Positions 8,717 to 18,858 of a stretch of DNA of 64,000 nt are shown in pieces. How positions within the stretch are numbered: the stretch's first letter is position 1; every line of letters begins with the position of its first letter. Source of the DNA: Doryteuthis pealeii (lineage: Eukaryota; Mollusca; Cephalopoda; Myopsida; Loliginidae). The notes beneath the pieces are model-generated. The model saw only the letters and a list, made by a program, of their open reading frames with translations, ran no database searches and was not told where the DNA came from. The DNA is taken from assembly GCA_023376005.1 (NCBI GenBank), contig CM042148.1, positions 69,458,739-69,522,738 on the forward strand. The letters are read 5' to 3'. The position numbers were made by a program, and so were the translations under genes.

Positions 8717-11092
8717 TCATTATTATTATTTCATTTCTTGTGAGTTTCTCACACCAGCATTAGCTGATGGTCTTTCACTAGATCTGAGTGACTTTCGTCA
8801 GATCTCCCGACTCTTCTGATGGTCTTTGACTAGAGTCTGAGTGACAACAAGTTTCGTCAGATCCTCTTCTGATGTCTTTCACTAGAGTCTGAGTGTTCGT
8901 CGAGAGTCTGAGTGACAACAAGTTTCGTCAGATCTCCCTGACTCTTCTGATGTCTTTCACTAGAGTCTGAGTGACAACAAGTTTCGTCAGATCTCCCGGA
9001 CTCTTCTGATGGTCTTTCACTAGAGTCTGAGTGACAACAAGTTTCGTCAGATCTCCCGGACTCTTCTGATGGTCTTTCACTAGAGTCTGAGTGACAACAA
9101 GTTTCGTCAGATCTCCCGGACTCTTCTGATGGTCTTTCACTAGAGTCTGAGTGACAACAAGTTTCGTCAGATCTCCCGGACTCTTCTGATGGTCTTTCAC
9201 TAGAGTCTGAGTGACAACAAGTTTCGTCAGATCTCCCGGACTCTTCTGATGGTCTTTGACTAGAGTCTGAGTGACAACAAGTTTCGTCAGATCTCCCGGA
9301 CTCTTCTGATGGTCTTTCACTAGAGTCTGAGTGACAACAAGTTTCGTCAGATCTCCCGGACTCTTCTGATGGTCTTTGACTAGAGTCTGAGTGACAACAA
9401 GTTTCGTCAGATCTCCCGGACTCTTCTGATGGTCTTTCACTAGAGTCTGAGTGACAACAAGTTTCGTCAGATCTCCCGGACTCTTCTGATGGTCTTTCAC
9501 TAGAGTCTGAGTGACAACAAGTTTCGTCAGATCTCCCTGACTCTTCTGATGGTCTTTCACTAGAGTCTGAGTGACAACAAGTTTCGTCAGATCTCCCTGA
9601 CTCTTCTGATGGTCTTTCACTAGAGTCTGAGTGACAACAAGCTTCGTCAGATCTCCCGGACTCTTCTGATGGTCTTTGACTAGAGTCTGAGTGACAACAA
9701 GTTTCGTCAGATCTCCAGGACTCTTCTGATGGTCTTTCACTAGAGTCTGAGTGACAACAAGTTTCGTCAGATCTCCCGGACTCTTCTGATGTCTTTCACT
9801 AGAGTCTGAGTGACAACAAGTTTCGTCAGATCTTCCGGACTCTTCTGATGGTCTTTCACTAGAGTCTGAGTGACAACAAGTTTCGTCAGATCTCCTGACT
9901 CTTCTGATGGTCTTTGACTAGAGTCTGAGTGACAACAAGTTTCGTCAGATCTCCCTGACTCTTCTGATGGTCTTTCACTAGAGTCTGAGTGACAACAAGT
10001 TTCGTCAGATCTCCTGGACTCTTCTGATGGTCTTTCACTAGAGTCTGAGTGACAACAAGTTTCGTCAGATCTCCGACTCTTCTGATGGTCTTTCACTAGA
10101 GTCTGAGTGACAACAAGTTTCGTCAGATCTCCCTGACTCTTCTGATGGTCTTTCACTAGAGTCTGAGTGACAACAAGTTTCGTCAGATCTCCCTGACTCT
10201 TCTGATGGTCTTTCACTAGAGTCTGAGTGACAACAAGTTTCGTCAGATCTCCCGGACTCTTCTGATGGTCTTTCACTAGAGTCTGAGTGACAACAAGTCT
10301 CCTCAGATCTCACGGACTCTTCTGATGGTCTTTGACTAGAGTCTGAGTGACAACAAGTTTCGTCAGATCTCCCTGACTCTTCTGATGGTCTTTCACTAGA
10401 GTCTGAGTGACAACAAGTTTCGTCAGATCTCCCGGACTCTTCTGATGGTCTTTCACTAGAGTCTGAGTGACAACAAGTTTCGTCAGATCTCCCGACTCTT
10501 CTGATGTCTTTCACTAGAGTCTGAGTGACAACAAGTTTCGTCAGATCTCCCTGACTCTTCTGATGGTCTTTCACTAGAGTCTGAGTGACAACAAGTTTCG
10601 TCAGATCTCCGACTCTTTGATGACTAGAGTCTGAGTGACTCTCCCGGACTCTTCTGATGGTCTTTCACTAGAGTCTGAGTGACAACAAGTCTCCTCAGAT
10701 CTCCCGGACTCTTCTGATGGTCTTTCACTAGAGTCTGAGTGACAACAAGTCTCCTCAGATCTCATGGACTCTTCTGAGTTTTCTAGAATTTTTTGTTTGT
10801 TTTTGCAGCAATGCAATTGCTTGGATGGTCTCAATTCTTCCTCTGATTTCCAGTTTCTCCAGACTGTTTTCTAAACATTTTGGGACCGTTCCTAGTGCAC
10901 CAAATACAATTACCCTTATATTTTTTGTATGGTTAATATTTTTTTTTGCACAATTCCCAGTTGATCACCTTTCTAATCCAGTCGTGCCAAGCTCTGTGTT
11001 CTCGTTCTGCAAGTTTGCTGAATTCGCTTAATACATAGTTTATGGTCTCACCTCGGTCGCCACACACTCAACATTTGTTGTTTTTTTGTGTC
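8717..11092 (-). mobile_element. LINE copy whose 3' end is expanded into a satellite
   Basis: Reading the minus strand, 11092 to about 10780 is LINE coding sequence. A degenerate zinc knuckle (KC, stop, VCGDRGETINYVLSEFSKLA; His changed to Tyr, last Cys to Phe) is followed, after a deletion, by the VIVIGALGT-type block and its downstream LEI region. 10775-8767 is about 34 tandem copies of the LINE's last ~60 bp. 8766-8717 is the normal LINE terminus followed by (AAT)n. One insertion therefore contains a de novo satellite. Non-functional. Confidence 0.75.
8767..10775. repeat. 60-bp satellite, about 34 units, LINE-derived
   Basis: The unit, read on the plus strand, is TGATGGTCTTTCACTAGAGT / CTGAGTGACAACAAGTTTCG / TCAGATCTCCCGGACTCTTC. 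It is the 3'-terminal segment of the neighbouring LINE family, where the corresponding text is TTTCACTGGAGTCTGAGTGA...CTCCTCAGGTCTCCAGGACT. From 8941 to 9780 the period is exactly 60 with near-identity; edges are shorter and more diverged. Because 60 is divisible by 3 the minus strand stays open (8928-9740) with a 20-residue repeat (KDHQKSPGDLTKLVVTQTLV). I regard this as incidental. Confidence 0.9.
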
Positions 11093-11100
11093 TTATCACG

Positions 11101-11294
11101 GGAGATGGTCTTTCACTGGAGTCTGAGTGACAGCAAGTCTCCTCAGGTCTCCAGGACTCTTCTGAGTATTCTGCCAGAATATGCCAGATTGCAGCAGTGC
11201 AGTGTTCTGAATGGTTTCAATCCTTCCTCTGATATCCAAACTTTCCAAGCCCTTTTCTAATCCTTTTGGGACTGCTCCAAGTGCACCAACTACA

Positions 11295-11354
<60 letters not shown>
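11101..11354 (-). mobile_element. LINE 3' fragment plus (ATT)n
   Basis: Minus-strand LINE end (11101-11296) covering the LEIRGRIETI region to the 3' end. It is truncated at its 5' side directly into (ATT)n (11297-11354), as expected for insertion within a TAA microsatellite. Confidence 0.8.
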
Positions 11355-11718
11355 CACTCCTTTTGAGTTTTTCACATGAGCTTTAGCTGATGGTATTTCA
11401 CTGGAGGCTGAGTAACAACAAGTCTCCTCAGGTCTCCAGGACTCTTCTGAGGATTCTAGCCGATTGCTGCAGTGTTGTAGTCTGGATGGTTTCAATTCTT
11501 CCTCTGATTTCCAGATCCTCCAGTCTTTTTACCAAGTTTATTGGGATCGTTCCAAGTGCGCCAACTACAATTGGTATCACTTTCACTCTCATGTTCCACA
11601 GCTTTTTCAATTCTCGGTCCACCAGTTGACACGTTCTTTCTTTTTTTTTGTTAATCAATACTAGGTCAGGTCTCCTGGCTGGGATAGGGGGATCCATCAT
11701 TATCTCAAAGTCCCAGAG

Positions 11719-11780
<62 letters not shown>
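11355..11780 (-). mobile_element. LINE 3' fragment plus (ATT)n
   Basis: Next copy in the chain, 11355-11718, from the 3' terminus (ACTCCTTTTGAGTTTTTCAC) back to the RRPDLVLI region. There is an internal deletion between ELKKLWNMRVKVIPIVVGAL and the VDRELK join. (ATT)n covers 11719-11780. A minus-strand open frame (11428-11961) runs through poly-Asn encoded by the microsatellite. Confidence 0.8.
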
Positions 11781-12157
11781 CTCCTGATGGTCTTTCAGTG
11801 GAGTCTGAGTGACAGCAAGTCTCCTCAGGTCTCCAGGACTCTTCTGAGTATTCTGGCAGATTGCAGCAATGCAGTATTCTGGATGGTATCAATCCTTCCT
11901 TTGATTTCCAGACTTTCCAAACAATTTTCCAATCCTTTTGGGACCGTTCCAAGTGCACCAACTACAATTGGTATCACTTTCACTTTCATATTCCATAACT
12001 TTTTCAGTTCTCTTGCAAGGTCCAGGTATTTGTCCATTTTCTCATTTTCCTTTAGCTTCACCCTATGATCTGCTGGAACTGCAAAATCCACCAGTTGACA
12101 AGTTCTTTCTTTTTTGTTAATCAACACCAGGTCTAGTCTTCTTGCTGGGATAAGGTG

Positions 12158-12158
<1 letters not shown>
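11781..12158 (-). mobile_element. LINE 3' fragment with readable endonuclease C-terminus
   Basis: A minus-strand frame at 11825-12127 gives INKKERTCQLVDFAVPADHR, then KYLDLARELKKLWNMKVKVI, then PIVVGALGTVPKG and ILRRVLET. This is the C-terminal end of the REL-endonuclease LINE protein. It is truncated at IPARR and abuts (ATT)n on both sides (11720-11780 and 12158-12202). Confidence 0.8.
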
Positions 12159-12202
<44 letters not shown>

Positions 12203-12318
12203 GTTGTTGTTGTTGTTGTTGTAGTTCTCTCGGCATCTATTCGTTCACCTCCTCATTTCATTCTTTAGTTTTTCGTCTGCATCCTCCTCCACCTCCTCCT
12301 CTCCTCCTCCTCCTTCTA

Positions 12319-12353
<35 letters not shown>

Positions 12354-12751
12354 CTGTCTGTCTCTTACTTTCCCTCGTCCGTTCCTTCCCTTTAGTTCTT
12401 GGGTCTCGTTTCACTGCAATTCTTCTGTAGAGCACTCAAATGTACAAAACGTCAACTACTTAAAAAATATAAAGAAACAAAGAATTTCAACAGCCCAAAA
12501 AAAAAAAAAAAAAAATAACAACAAAAAAAAAAAAAAGAAAGAAAAGAAAAGGACGAAAAACAAAACAAAAACAATAAAAACAAAAACAAAAACAACATCT
12601 CGGATGACGTTGTTGTCGGCGGCGGCAGTATGGTCCAACTGGCATATTTCTTCTTTTCTTCTTTTCTTGCTATTCGCCTCAATGGGAGATGTCGACAAGA
12701 AAAAAATATTTCGCATTCCCGTCTTCGTATTCGTCTTCCTCGAAAAAAAAA

Positions 12752-12783
<32 letters not shown>

Positions 12784-12903
12784 AAAAAAGAAAGAAAAAA
12801 AAGAAGAAAGAAATATTTAGTTCAAAGTTAGCCTAATACCGAAACTACGCGCTGCATAACGAAGGTACAGACACGCATTGCATAGAAACACGTGATGCAT
12901 CCG

Positions 12904-12905
<2 letters not shown>
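12158..12905. repeat. Microsatellite cluster
   Basis: (ATT)n (12158-12202), (GTT)n (12203-12221), TCC/CT tracts (12280-12365), A-rich (12497-12600) and a purine tract (12742-12815). The short unique pieces between them show no recognised gene. Confidence 0.75.
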
Positions 12906-12945
<40 letters not shown>

Positions 12946-13106
12946 CACACACACACCCGCGCTGATGCGTGCACATGTGAATTTAGGTGAATAGGTTTAT
13001 GTGCGTCCGCATGTGTTTATTTAAAAAAACAAAAAAACATGGACATAAGTGTTTGTAAACAGACTTGTGCGCACATGAGATAGGCAAACACAAACACACA
13101 CACACA

Positions 13107-13184
<78 letters not shown>

Positions 13185-13196
13185 ATATATATATAT
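12906..13196. repeat. (TA)n and (CA)n(TA)n tracts
   Basis: (TA)n at 12906-12942, unassigned sequence to 13088, then (CA)n at 13090-13147 and (TA)n at 13148-13196 with one phase break. Confidence 0.85.
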
Positions 13197-13229
13197 TAGG
13201 ATCTGCCAGAAAGTCACCTCATATGAGCA

Positions 13230-13395
13230 TTTTACAAAATTGATTTACCCCCTCCGACGATTGAAAAAGAAAAAATTACAGAAAATCAGTGAATTATCCG
13301 ATTTCAATGACATTTTCAGTGTTCATTTATCAATGAATGAATTTTATAATGCATCAGTTATTTTATTTCAAAACTGATTTTTTTCAGGTCACTTA
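13230..13395 (+). mobile_element. Half of a TTAA-type MITE relative
   Basis: TCAGTGAATTATCCGATTTC, ACATTTTCAGTGTTCATT, ATAATGCATCAGTTATTTTA and TTTTTTCAGGTCACTTAACTT match the left arm of the 409-bp MITEs at 24579 and 50835. No right arm is present. Confidence 0.55.
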
Positions 13396-13757
13396 ACTTT
13401 GTCCCCCTCTTATTTTGGGGGCTCGAAATATCGGTGGGGTTATATACTTTCGAACTAATTACAGTATAAATAAAAAGACAAAAGACCGAACGTGTAACTA
13501 TAAGAAAAAAAAAATTAAGGGAGCTACTCTGGTATAAAATAAGTACTGAAAATCGGAAAATTAAACATAAGAAAAAATTTTTTTTTTTTTTATCTGGTCT
13601 AAGTATATAATTGCTTATATAGAATGGAGGCATAAATAAAAAAAAATACATTAATATTTGTTCTGTTTAAAAGGGTGGGGCTTAACTTTCCAACTGAGTT
13701 TTCTCTAAAAAATATTTGATAACAAAAATAAAGTTGACTAGTTATTATATAATTATA
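13396..13757. other. Unassigned AT-rich sequence
   Basis: No gene, RNA or repeat recognised. A minus-strand frame over 13358-13651 is Phe/Lys-rich and looks compositional. Confidence 0.4.
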
Positions 13758-13999
13758 TTATAAAATAATAAAATTCGAAGGCAATACAATGCGTAAAAAA
13801 TAAAGACAAAAAGATGTTTTATATGTCTAATCGATTTCAAAGCAAAGCTTCATCATCAGAGTGTATTTTCAGAAATGAAAATTTCTGAAAATACACTCTG
13901 ATGGTGAAGCTTTTCTTTGAAATCGATTAGACATATAAAACATCTTTTTGTCTTTATTTTTTACGCATTGTATTGCCTTCGAATTTTATTATTTTATAA
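13758..13999. mobile_element. Near-perfect 119-bp-arm palindrome (foldback element)
   Basis: Left arm 13758-13876 and right arm 13881-13999 are reverse complements with very few mismatches around the 4-base loop GAAA. Arm blocks include TTCGAAGGCAATACAATGCG, AGACAAAAAGATGTTTTATA and TCTAATCGATTTCAAAGC. AT-rich flanks allow a TA or TTA duplication. It has no coding capacity. In each arm CTGATGATGAAGC...GCTTTGAAAT weakly resembles a hammerhead core. Confidence 0.8.
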
Positions 14000-14707
14000 C
14001 ATACTTAACAATGCTTCAAGCAAATTACCAATTACTTTTATATAATTATGTTTTTAGAATCTAAAACTATGAAATTTGAAACTTAAAATTAAGCGTTTTA
14101 TATTTTAAATGAATTTTATCGATACATTAGGTAGAAAGTTATTGTTTTAGACGCTAGTACGAATATCGTTAATGGTAACATTTATTTTAAAGAATTTCGA
14201 TTTATTTACATTGGATCAGTTTGATTGAAATGATTCAGTAATTAAAAAAAAAAAAATTCGTTGATTAATACGTCAACACAGACTATTTTATTAAAATAAG
14301 ATAATTCCCTGATTTTTGATAATTTTATACCAAAAAGAGAAAGATATTTCATTTAAAAGTTATTAATTCTTCTGTACAGAGTGTATTTAATGATTTTTGT
14401 AATTGACTTCTAAGAAGAAACTGTCATAAGCCGTAAAATCCAATATAAGTTTTTTTAGTCTCTTAATACATAAAAAGCGTCCATGCTTGCAAAATATTTC
14501 AGTGAAATTGAGCGAAATTAATGGTTTAAAATCTATTAAAAATAAAGTACATATATAATATCATTTTTCTTTTTTAAAAAAAATTTTTTTACTGATGCTC
14601 ATTATGTTAGTACTTTTTGACTTACAAAAAAATGACCTTAAATAATCGATTTAAATAATTCTAATTTGTTTTTAAAATGAAAACGAGTCAACAATTTGGC
14701 GAACCCT
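14000..14707. other. Unassigned AT-rich sequence
   Basis: About 700 bp of AT-rich DNA with no recognisable frame, RNA or repeat family. Confidence 0.4.
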
Positions 14708-14896
14708 AATATATATATATATATATATAATATATATATATATATATACTAGATTCGCAGACCATTAATAGTGAGATCGATTCAGAGCGAGAATCGAGAT
14801 AGATTGAAGGAGAATCGAGAGATAGATGATAGATAGATATAGAGAGAGATGGCGAGAGATGGGAGAGAGAAAAGCTAAAGAGAGTAAGAGAGAGAC

Positions 14897-14958
<62 letters not shown>

Positions 14959-15000
14959 GTTAAAGAGAGAAAGGGAGAGGTGTGATATATATATATATAA
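14708..15000. repeat. (TA)n and (AG)n tracts
   Basis: (TA)n 14708-14748, GA/GATA-rich 14815-14895, (AG)n 14896-14956 and a mixed TA tract to 15000. Leu-Ser-rich minus frames come from the AG tract. Confidence 0.85.
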
Positions 15001-15159
15001 AGAGATTTATATAGTGAGAGGGAGAAGAACATGATGTATACATAGGTAATCGAAAATTAATATTGATATATCGGTTATGAAGAGATTCAATTACAGACAA
15101 CTTTTAGCTTCGAAAATTAATTCCACATTTCGTGACCATAAAGCTGGACCTATAACCCA

Positions 15160-15175
15160 GATCCACTTAGACAGT
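15160..15175. repeat. Target-site duplication, left
   Basis: GATCCACTTAGACAGT, 16 bp, repeated exactly at 15448-15463. Confidence 0.9.
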
Positions 15176-15447
15176 CAATATATTAACGCCTGCCCTCGGT
15201 CGGGGATCCAGTGGCTTCGGACCGGGGTCACAGAAGTTAACAACGTTGATCCCAGGATCCGTACTCCCAGGCCACACCTGCCCCCTCAATTTAAAGGGGC
15301 AGGGCTGGGCTGGCTGGGTTTATTGTCCAGTGCCTGAGGTGCCCCCTTGAGGGGAATGCTGACGGCATCCACGTATTTTTTGCAACCGCCTCCCATGAGC
15401 TTCGGTTCGTGGGTGGTCCCACATTAATAGGGCCTTGTGCCTAACCC
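15176..15447. mobile_element. RP280 retroposon, copy 2 (272 bp)
   Basis: Flanked by an exact 16-bp duplication and homologous to 4656-4950. Shared blocks include GGGCTGGGTTTATTGTCCAG, TGAGGTGCCCCCTTGAGGGG, CATCCACGTATTTTTTGCA, CGGTTCGTGGGTGGTCCCAC and TAGGGCCTTGTGCCTAACCC. It differs from copy 1 by indels in the left third. No protein. Confidence 0.85.
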
Positions 15448-15681
15448 GATCCACTTAGACAGTAAGTCAAATTTATATTTGAAGCGGATTTGGAACAAAT
15501 CCGAATCCAGTTTATGTATTGTGCACCGCTCCTCCAGCTAATTTGTATTATTGGGCTCCGTTTGGATTCAGTTGAGCCCCCCCCTCCCTCACCAAGATCT
15601 AACAGTAACTTAAATATATCCAATGATACACTAACACTGAATAAATGGAAGGAAAGACAAGATAACTCGTTTACATATATA

Positions 15682-16057
15682 CAGTGCGCGGTAGAAATAC
15701 CACCCACATCTTAAACTGTGTGGAACAAGTGAACTTAGGCAAGTGACAATAGTAGCTCCATCTAGCTAATGCCGTACTATGTCTTTATCTTTTATCTTTT
15801 TTGTTTTTAACTTTTACGATCAGTTTAGATCATGGCTTAGACCGGAACACAACGTACATTTGCAGCTGGAACATTTTTTTAAGACTGGTGAATCTGTATT
15901 TGTTACACAGAGAGCTTTTCAAGCTCATTTCATGTTACGTCAGAAAGATGCTGTTCCGGATATAATTTTCAATCCATTGCAGATATAGCTACTTTCCCAA
16001 GTTCACTTTCATCAGGCGTGACAGCTTAAAATGTGAGAGGTATTTCTGTCGCACCTT
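15682..16057 (+). mobile_element. Internally deleted Tc1/mariner-like element with HTH relic
   Basis: The ends form a ~70-bp inverted repeat. CAGTGCGCGGTAGAAATACC at 15682 is mirrored by GGTATTTCTGTCGCACCTTA ending about 16057. Inner parts AAGTGAACTTAGG and CCCAAGTTCACTT also pair. TA flanks both ends. Inside, 15873-15962 reads FFKTGESVFVTQRAFQAHFM then LRQKDAVPD, which resembles the DUF4817 helix-turn-helix domain at the N-terminus of many animal transposases. A frameshift precedes it and the catalytic domain is absent. Confidence 0.65.
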
Positions 16058-16520
16058 ATAGAAACATTTAATAGATACATTATATATATACAAGAAGTAT
16101 TGATACAAACGAGTCTCAACAAATAAGATATGCACATCACATTCTATGAACTAGCAGTATATGAAAGGGTTACAAAACGGTAAAAAAAGTATTACTTTGG
16201 TTGTTGGTGGTCATAGCCATGTGAGCTTTACATTTGGATGACAAGGAGAGAGACAACATCCATCGTCAGGAGACGAGACAAAGTCTCTATTGTTCAAAGA
16301 ACAGAAATAGAAAAAAACATGTCTTTACCGTTCAAAGAACAGAGAAAAAAGAGACCAAGATGGATTATTTATTGTCTCCCTATACTTTTATCATGCCAGT
16401 TGTAAACAAACGCCGATATAAAATAAGTTGTTATTGTTGAAATATTTGGTGATATAAGGTGTGCTACAATTCCCCACCTAGATTTATAGACAAGCCGTAG
16501 TCACGTGGTTTAATCCTTTG
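16058..16520. other. Unassigned sequence
   Basis: No gene recognised. The phrase GTTCAAAGAACAGA occurs twice (about 16288 and 16330). Confidence 0.35.
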
Positions 16521-16870
16521 CCAATCACTAACCACACTGCGTGGCTGATACACTACTTACACACTGATATTGGCCATAGTTCTACTAGCACTCACCGAGG
16601 AGGGACTTACAATACTCAGGACTCTTTACCAGAAGAACCAAAGGATTCATCATCAGAGGACTACCAAGCGCTCTTGCTTAAGGCCTACAGGATGGCCCAT
16701 AAGATTGTAACAGCTGCCTCCAGGATTTGTTAAAAAACACACAGCATTCTTGTGTTGTTACTAGAAGAACCAAATGATTCTTTATTAAAGGATTACCAAG
16801 GATCCAATCCCACTGGACAAGCGCTCTTGCTTAAAGCCTACAACATGGCCCATAAGATTGTAACAGTTAT
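16521..16870 (+). repeat. Repeat J, two copies
   Basis: GAAGAACCAAAGGATTC, GACTACCAAGCGCTCTTGCT and CAGGATGGCCCATAAGATTG occur at about 16628-16712 and again, diverged, at about 16757-16868. A reversed copy lies at 17428-17600 beside the foldback element, so J is probably part of that element. Frames through it are short and unrecognised. Confidence 0.5.
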
Positions 16871-17290
16871 TGAATATTTTGGTGAAATAAAAATGTTTTC
16901 GACTTTGATGGCTCAATCCGAATTTTTAGTCTAAATTCACTGCATTTTATGGATAGAATATCAAAGTGCAGCATCTGTTTTCTTCAAAAGAACACACTAT
17001 TTTGATTAGGGTGGAGAGTGCTCTCAGCATAAGGATACAGGGTGACAAAGTCAAATAAAAGCTGAAGACACATTGGTTCTCAGACTTTTCTTTTTCGACC
17101 GGTACCTTCCTTTTTTGAATTTGGATAAACCCCACACCCCAGACCTCTAACTCAAGCATTCAGAAGCCATATTTTCATAAACTCAAATCTTGCCTGCTTT
17201 TTAATCTTTTTATTTTATTTTATTTTTTTAATAAAAGAGATTTATTGTTGGTGCAACCAACTGTATCAATGTCGCTCTTATGTCCTCTTC
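16871..17290. other. Unassigned sequence, possible hAT-type end
   Basis: Mostly unassigned. CATTGGTTCTCAGACTTTTC near 17070 resembles the CAGTGGTTCTCAACC termini of hAT-like MITEs, as at 51833, but no partner end is visible. Confidence 0.3.
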
Positions 17291-17415
17291 TTTACTTCTT
17301 CTATTGCGCGGCACGCCCTATCGGCTGCGGCTGTAGAATACGCCGACTGCACTTATGTAGAGGGGTAAAATCCCCAAATAGGGCTACCTGGTAACCGTGG
17401 GTGGGTGACCCTGTT
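17291..17415 (+). mobile_element. RP600 5'-terminal fragment, opposite orientation
   Basis: GCACGCCCTATCGGCTGCG, TAGAATACGCCGACTGCAC, AGAGGGGTAAAATCCCCAAA and AACCGTGGGTGGGTGACCC match the reverse complement of the right end of plus-oriented RP600 texts. Only about 120 bp remain. Confidence 0.55.
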
Positions 17416-17427
17416 AGGATTTTATAG

Positions 17428-17860
17428 GCCATCCTTTTAGGCTTCAAGCAAGAGCGCTTGTCCAGCGGAAATCCTTGGTAAAGAATCCTTTGGTTGTTCC
17501 TTGGTGCTTTTCAGTATTGCAAGTCCTTCGTCAATGATTGCAAATGGACGTCTCTCAATATCAGTGATTAAATAGTCAACCAGCCACGTATTATGGCTGT
17601 TGATTGGGTGATAATTAGTATTATCTGGATTATTTGGACTAATGTCCCCATTTTCATTGTTATCTGTACAATGTTTCGGCCGATGTGCCCCCCAGGCCTT
17701 CTTCAGAAGGTTCCCGAGTCCAAGAAAGTTCCCGAGTCCGACAAGAAATACCTGAAGAAGGCCGAAGGGTACATTGGCCGAAACGTTGTATAGATAACAA
17801 TGAGGATGAGGACAATAGCCCGAATAATCCAAATAATACTACAAAAAATTACAACATTTT
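17428..17860 (-). mobile_element. Foldback (Penelope-like?) element with J arm
   Basis: 17428-17600 is repeat J reversed. 17615-17706 and 17749-17842 are inverted arms. The left arm reads ATTAGTATTATCTGGATTAT ... GTACAATGTTTCGGCCGATG. The right arm reads CTGAAGAAGGCCGAAGGGTA ... GGCCGAAACGTTGTATAG. Between them GTTCCCGAGTCC is repeated in tandem. CTGAAGA, self-pairing GGCC/GGCC and GAAAC resemble a hammerhead ribozyme core, reported in Penelope-like retroelements. No reverse transcriptase is present, so the class is inferred. Confidence 0.55.
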
Positions 17861-18242
17861 AGATTTCCGGGTGTGGGTGTGAAGGTGAGGAGACATGGTT
17901 GTGAGGGGGGGGGTCAGAGTTCTAATGATTTAAAAATGAGAAAGAACGCTAATGGTGAATGTTCATTGAGCAAACTATTTTTCAATAATGAATGTTCAAG
18001 TAATATTTAAGTAGAAGCAATAAGCTGTTACTTACTTTATCAACCTCGACTCGGTTTAATTTAATTCTATGTCGGCAAATACAGTAGGTGTGCGTGGGTA
18101 TACAATAATGTGGTGCATCGGACGCCTCGAATACTTTTGGCCTTTTGCCACAATTAAGATAAGCTTAGTAAATAAGTTTATGCATCTGGGGTGGGTGGGG
18201 GTGACAAATATATGTCTACTGACATGAGCTACCTTAGTAATG
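17861..18242. other. Unassigned, with SINE tail fragment
   Basis: No gene. TACTTTTGGCCTTTTGCCAC followed by AAGCTTAGTAAATAAG at about 18130-18177 is the tail type shared by SINE-C and the 5S-derived repeats. Confidence 0.4.
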
Positions 18243-18244
18243 TA

Positions 18245-18296
<52 letters not shown>

Positions 18297-18832
18297 GGCC
18301 CGACTCGGTGGGAAAGGCAATCCAACGGGAATTGTGCAAGAAATTCAATTTTCACCATACAACCAAATGGTATATGCACAAACCTAAACCTGTCCCAGAG
18401 AACGAGACGCATAAAATTCTCTGGGACTTCGAGGTACAGACTGATCACCTAATCCCGGCTAGGAGACCGGACCTAGTATTGATAAAGAAAGAGAACCTGT
18501 CATCTCGTGGATTTTGCTGTACCGGTCGTCCACCGAGTGTAAATGAAAGAAAGCGAAAAGATAGACAAATACTTAGCCCTTGCCAAAGAACTGAGGAAAC
18601 TTTGGAACATGAAGGTGAAGGTCGTACTAATTGTAATTAGTGCCATTGGAACGATCCCCAAAGGCCTGGAAAAGAATTTGGTAGAATTAGAAATCAGAAG
18701 AAGAATCGAGACCATCAAAACTACGGCACTGTTGGGATCGGCTAGAATACTCAGAAGAGTCCTGGAGATCTGAGGAGACTTGCTTTCACTCAGCCTCCAG
18801 TGAACCACCAGCTACGGCAAGTGAGAAAAACT
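18243..18832 (+). mobile_element. LINE C-terminal region in (AAT)n
   Basis: (AAT)n at 18243-18297, then a sense LINE to about 18832, then (AAT)n to 18858. Protein blocks: RPDSVGKAIQRELCKKFNF, KWYMHKPKPVPENETHKILW, IPARRPDLVLIKK, then after a 1-base frameshift TCHLVDFAVP and, past an in-frame stop, KIDKYLALAKELRKLWNMKV, IGTIPKGLEK and SARILRRVLE. The order is HWxLCK, linker, REL-endonuclease core and C-terminal helix-rich region. The reverse transcriptase is missing. Inactive. Confidence 0.8.
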
Positions 18833-18858
18833 AATAATAATAATAATAATAATAATAA

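Noticed and set aside
8767..10775. CRISPR-like periodic array
   Set aside because: Units are contiguous 60-bp repeats without unique spacers, derived from a LINE 3' end, in an animal-type sequence.
8767..10775. Hammerhead motif in the satellite (CTGACGAAAC)
   Set aside because: CUGANGA and GAAAC overlap, leaving no room for stem II.
8928..10834. Four repeat-protein genes on the minus strand
   Set aside because: They are translations of the satellite, in shifting frames wherever a unit loses 1-2 bases.
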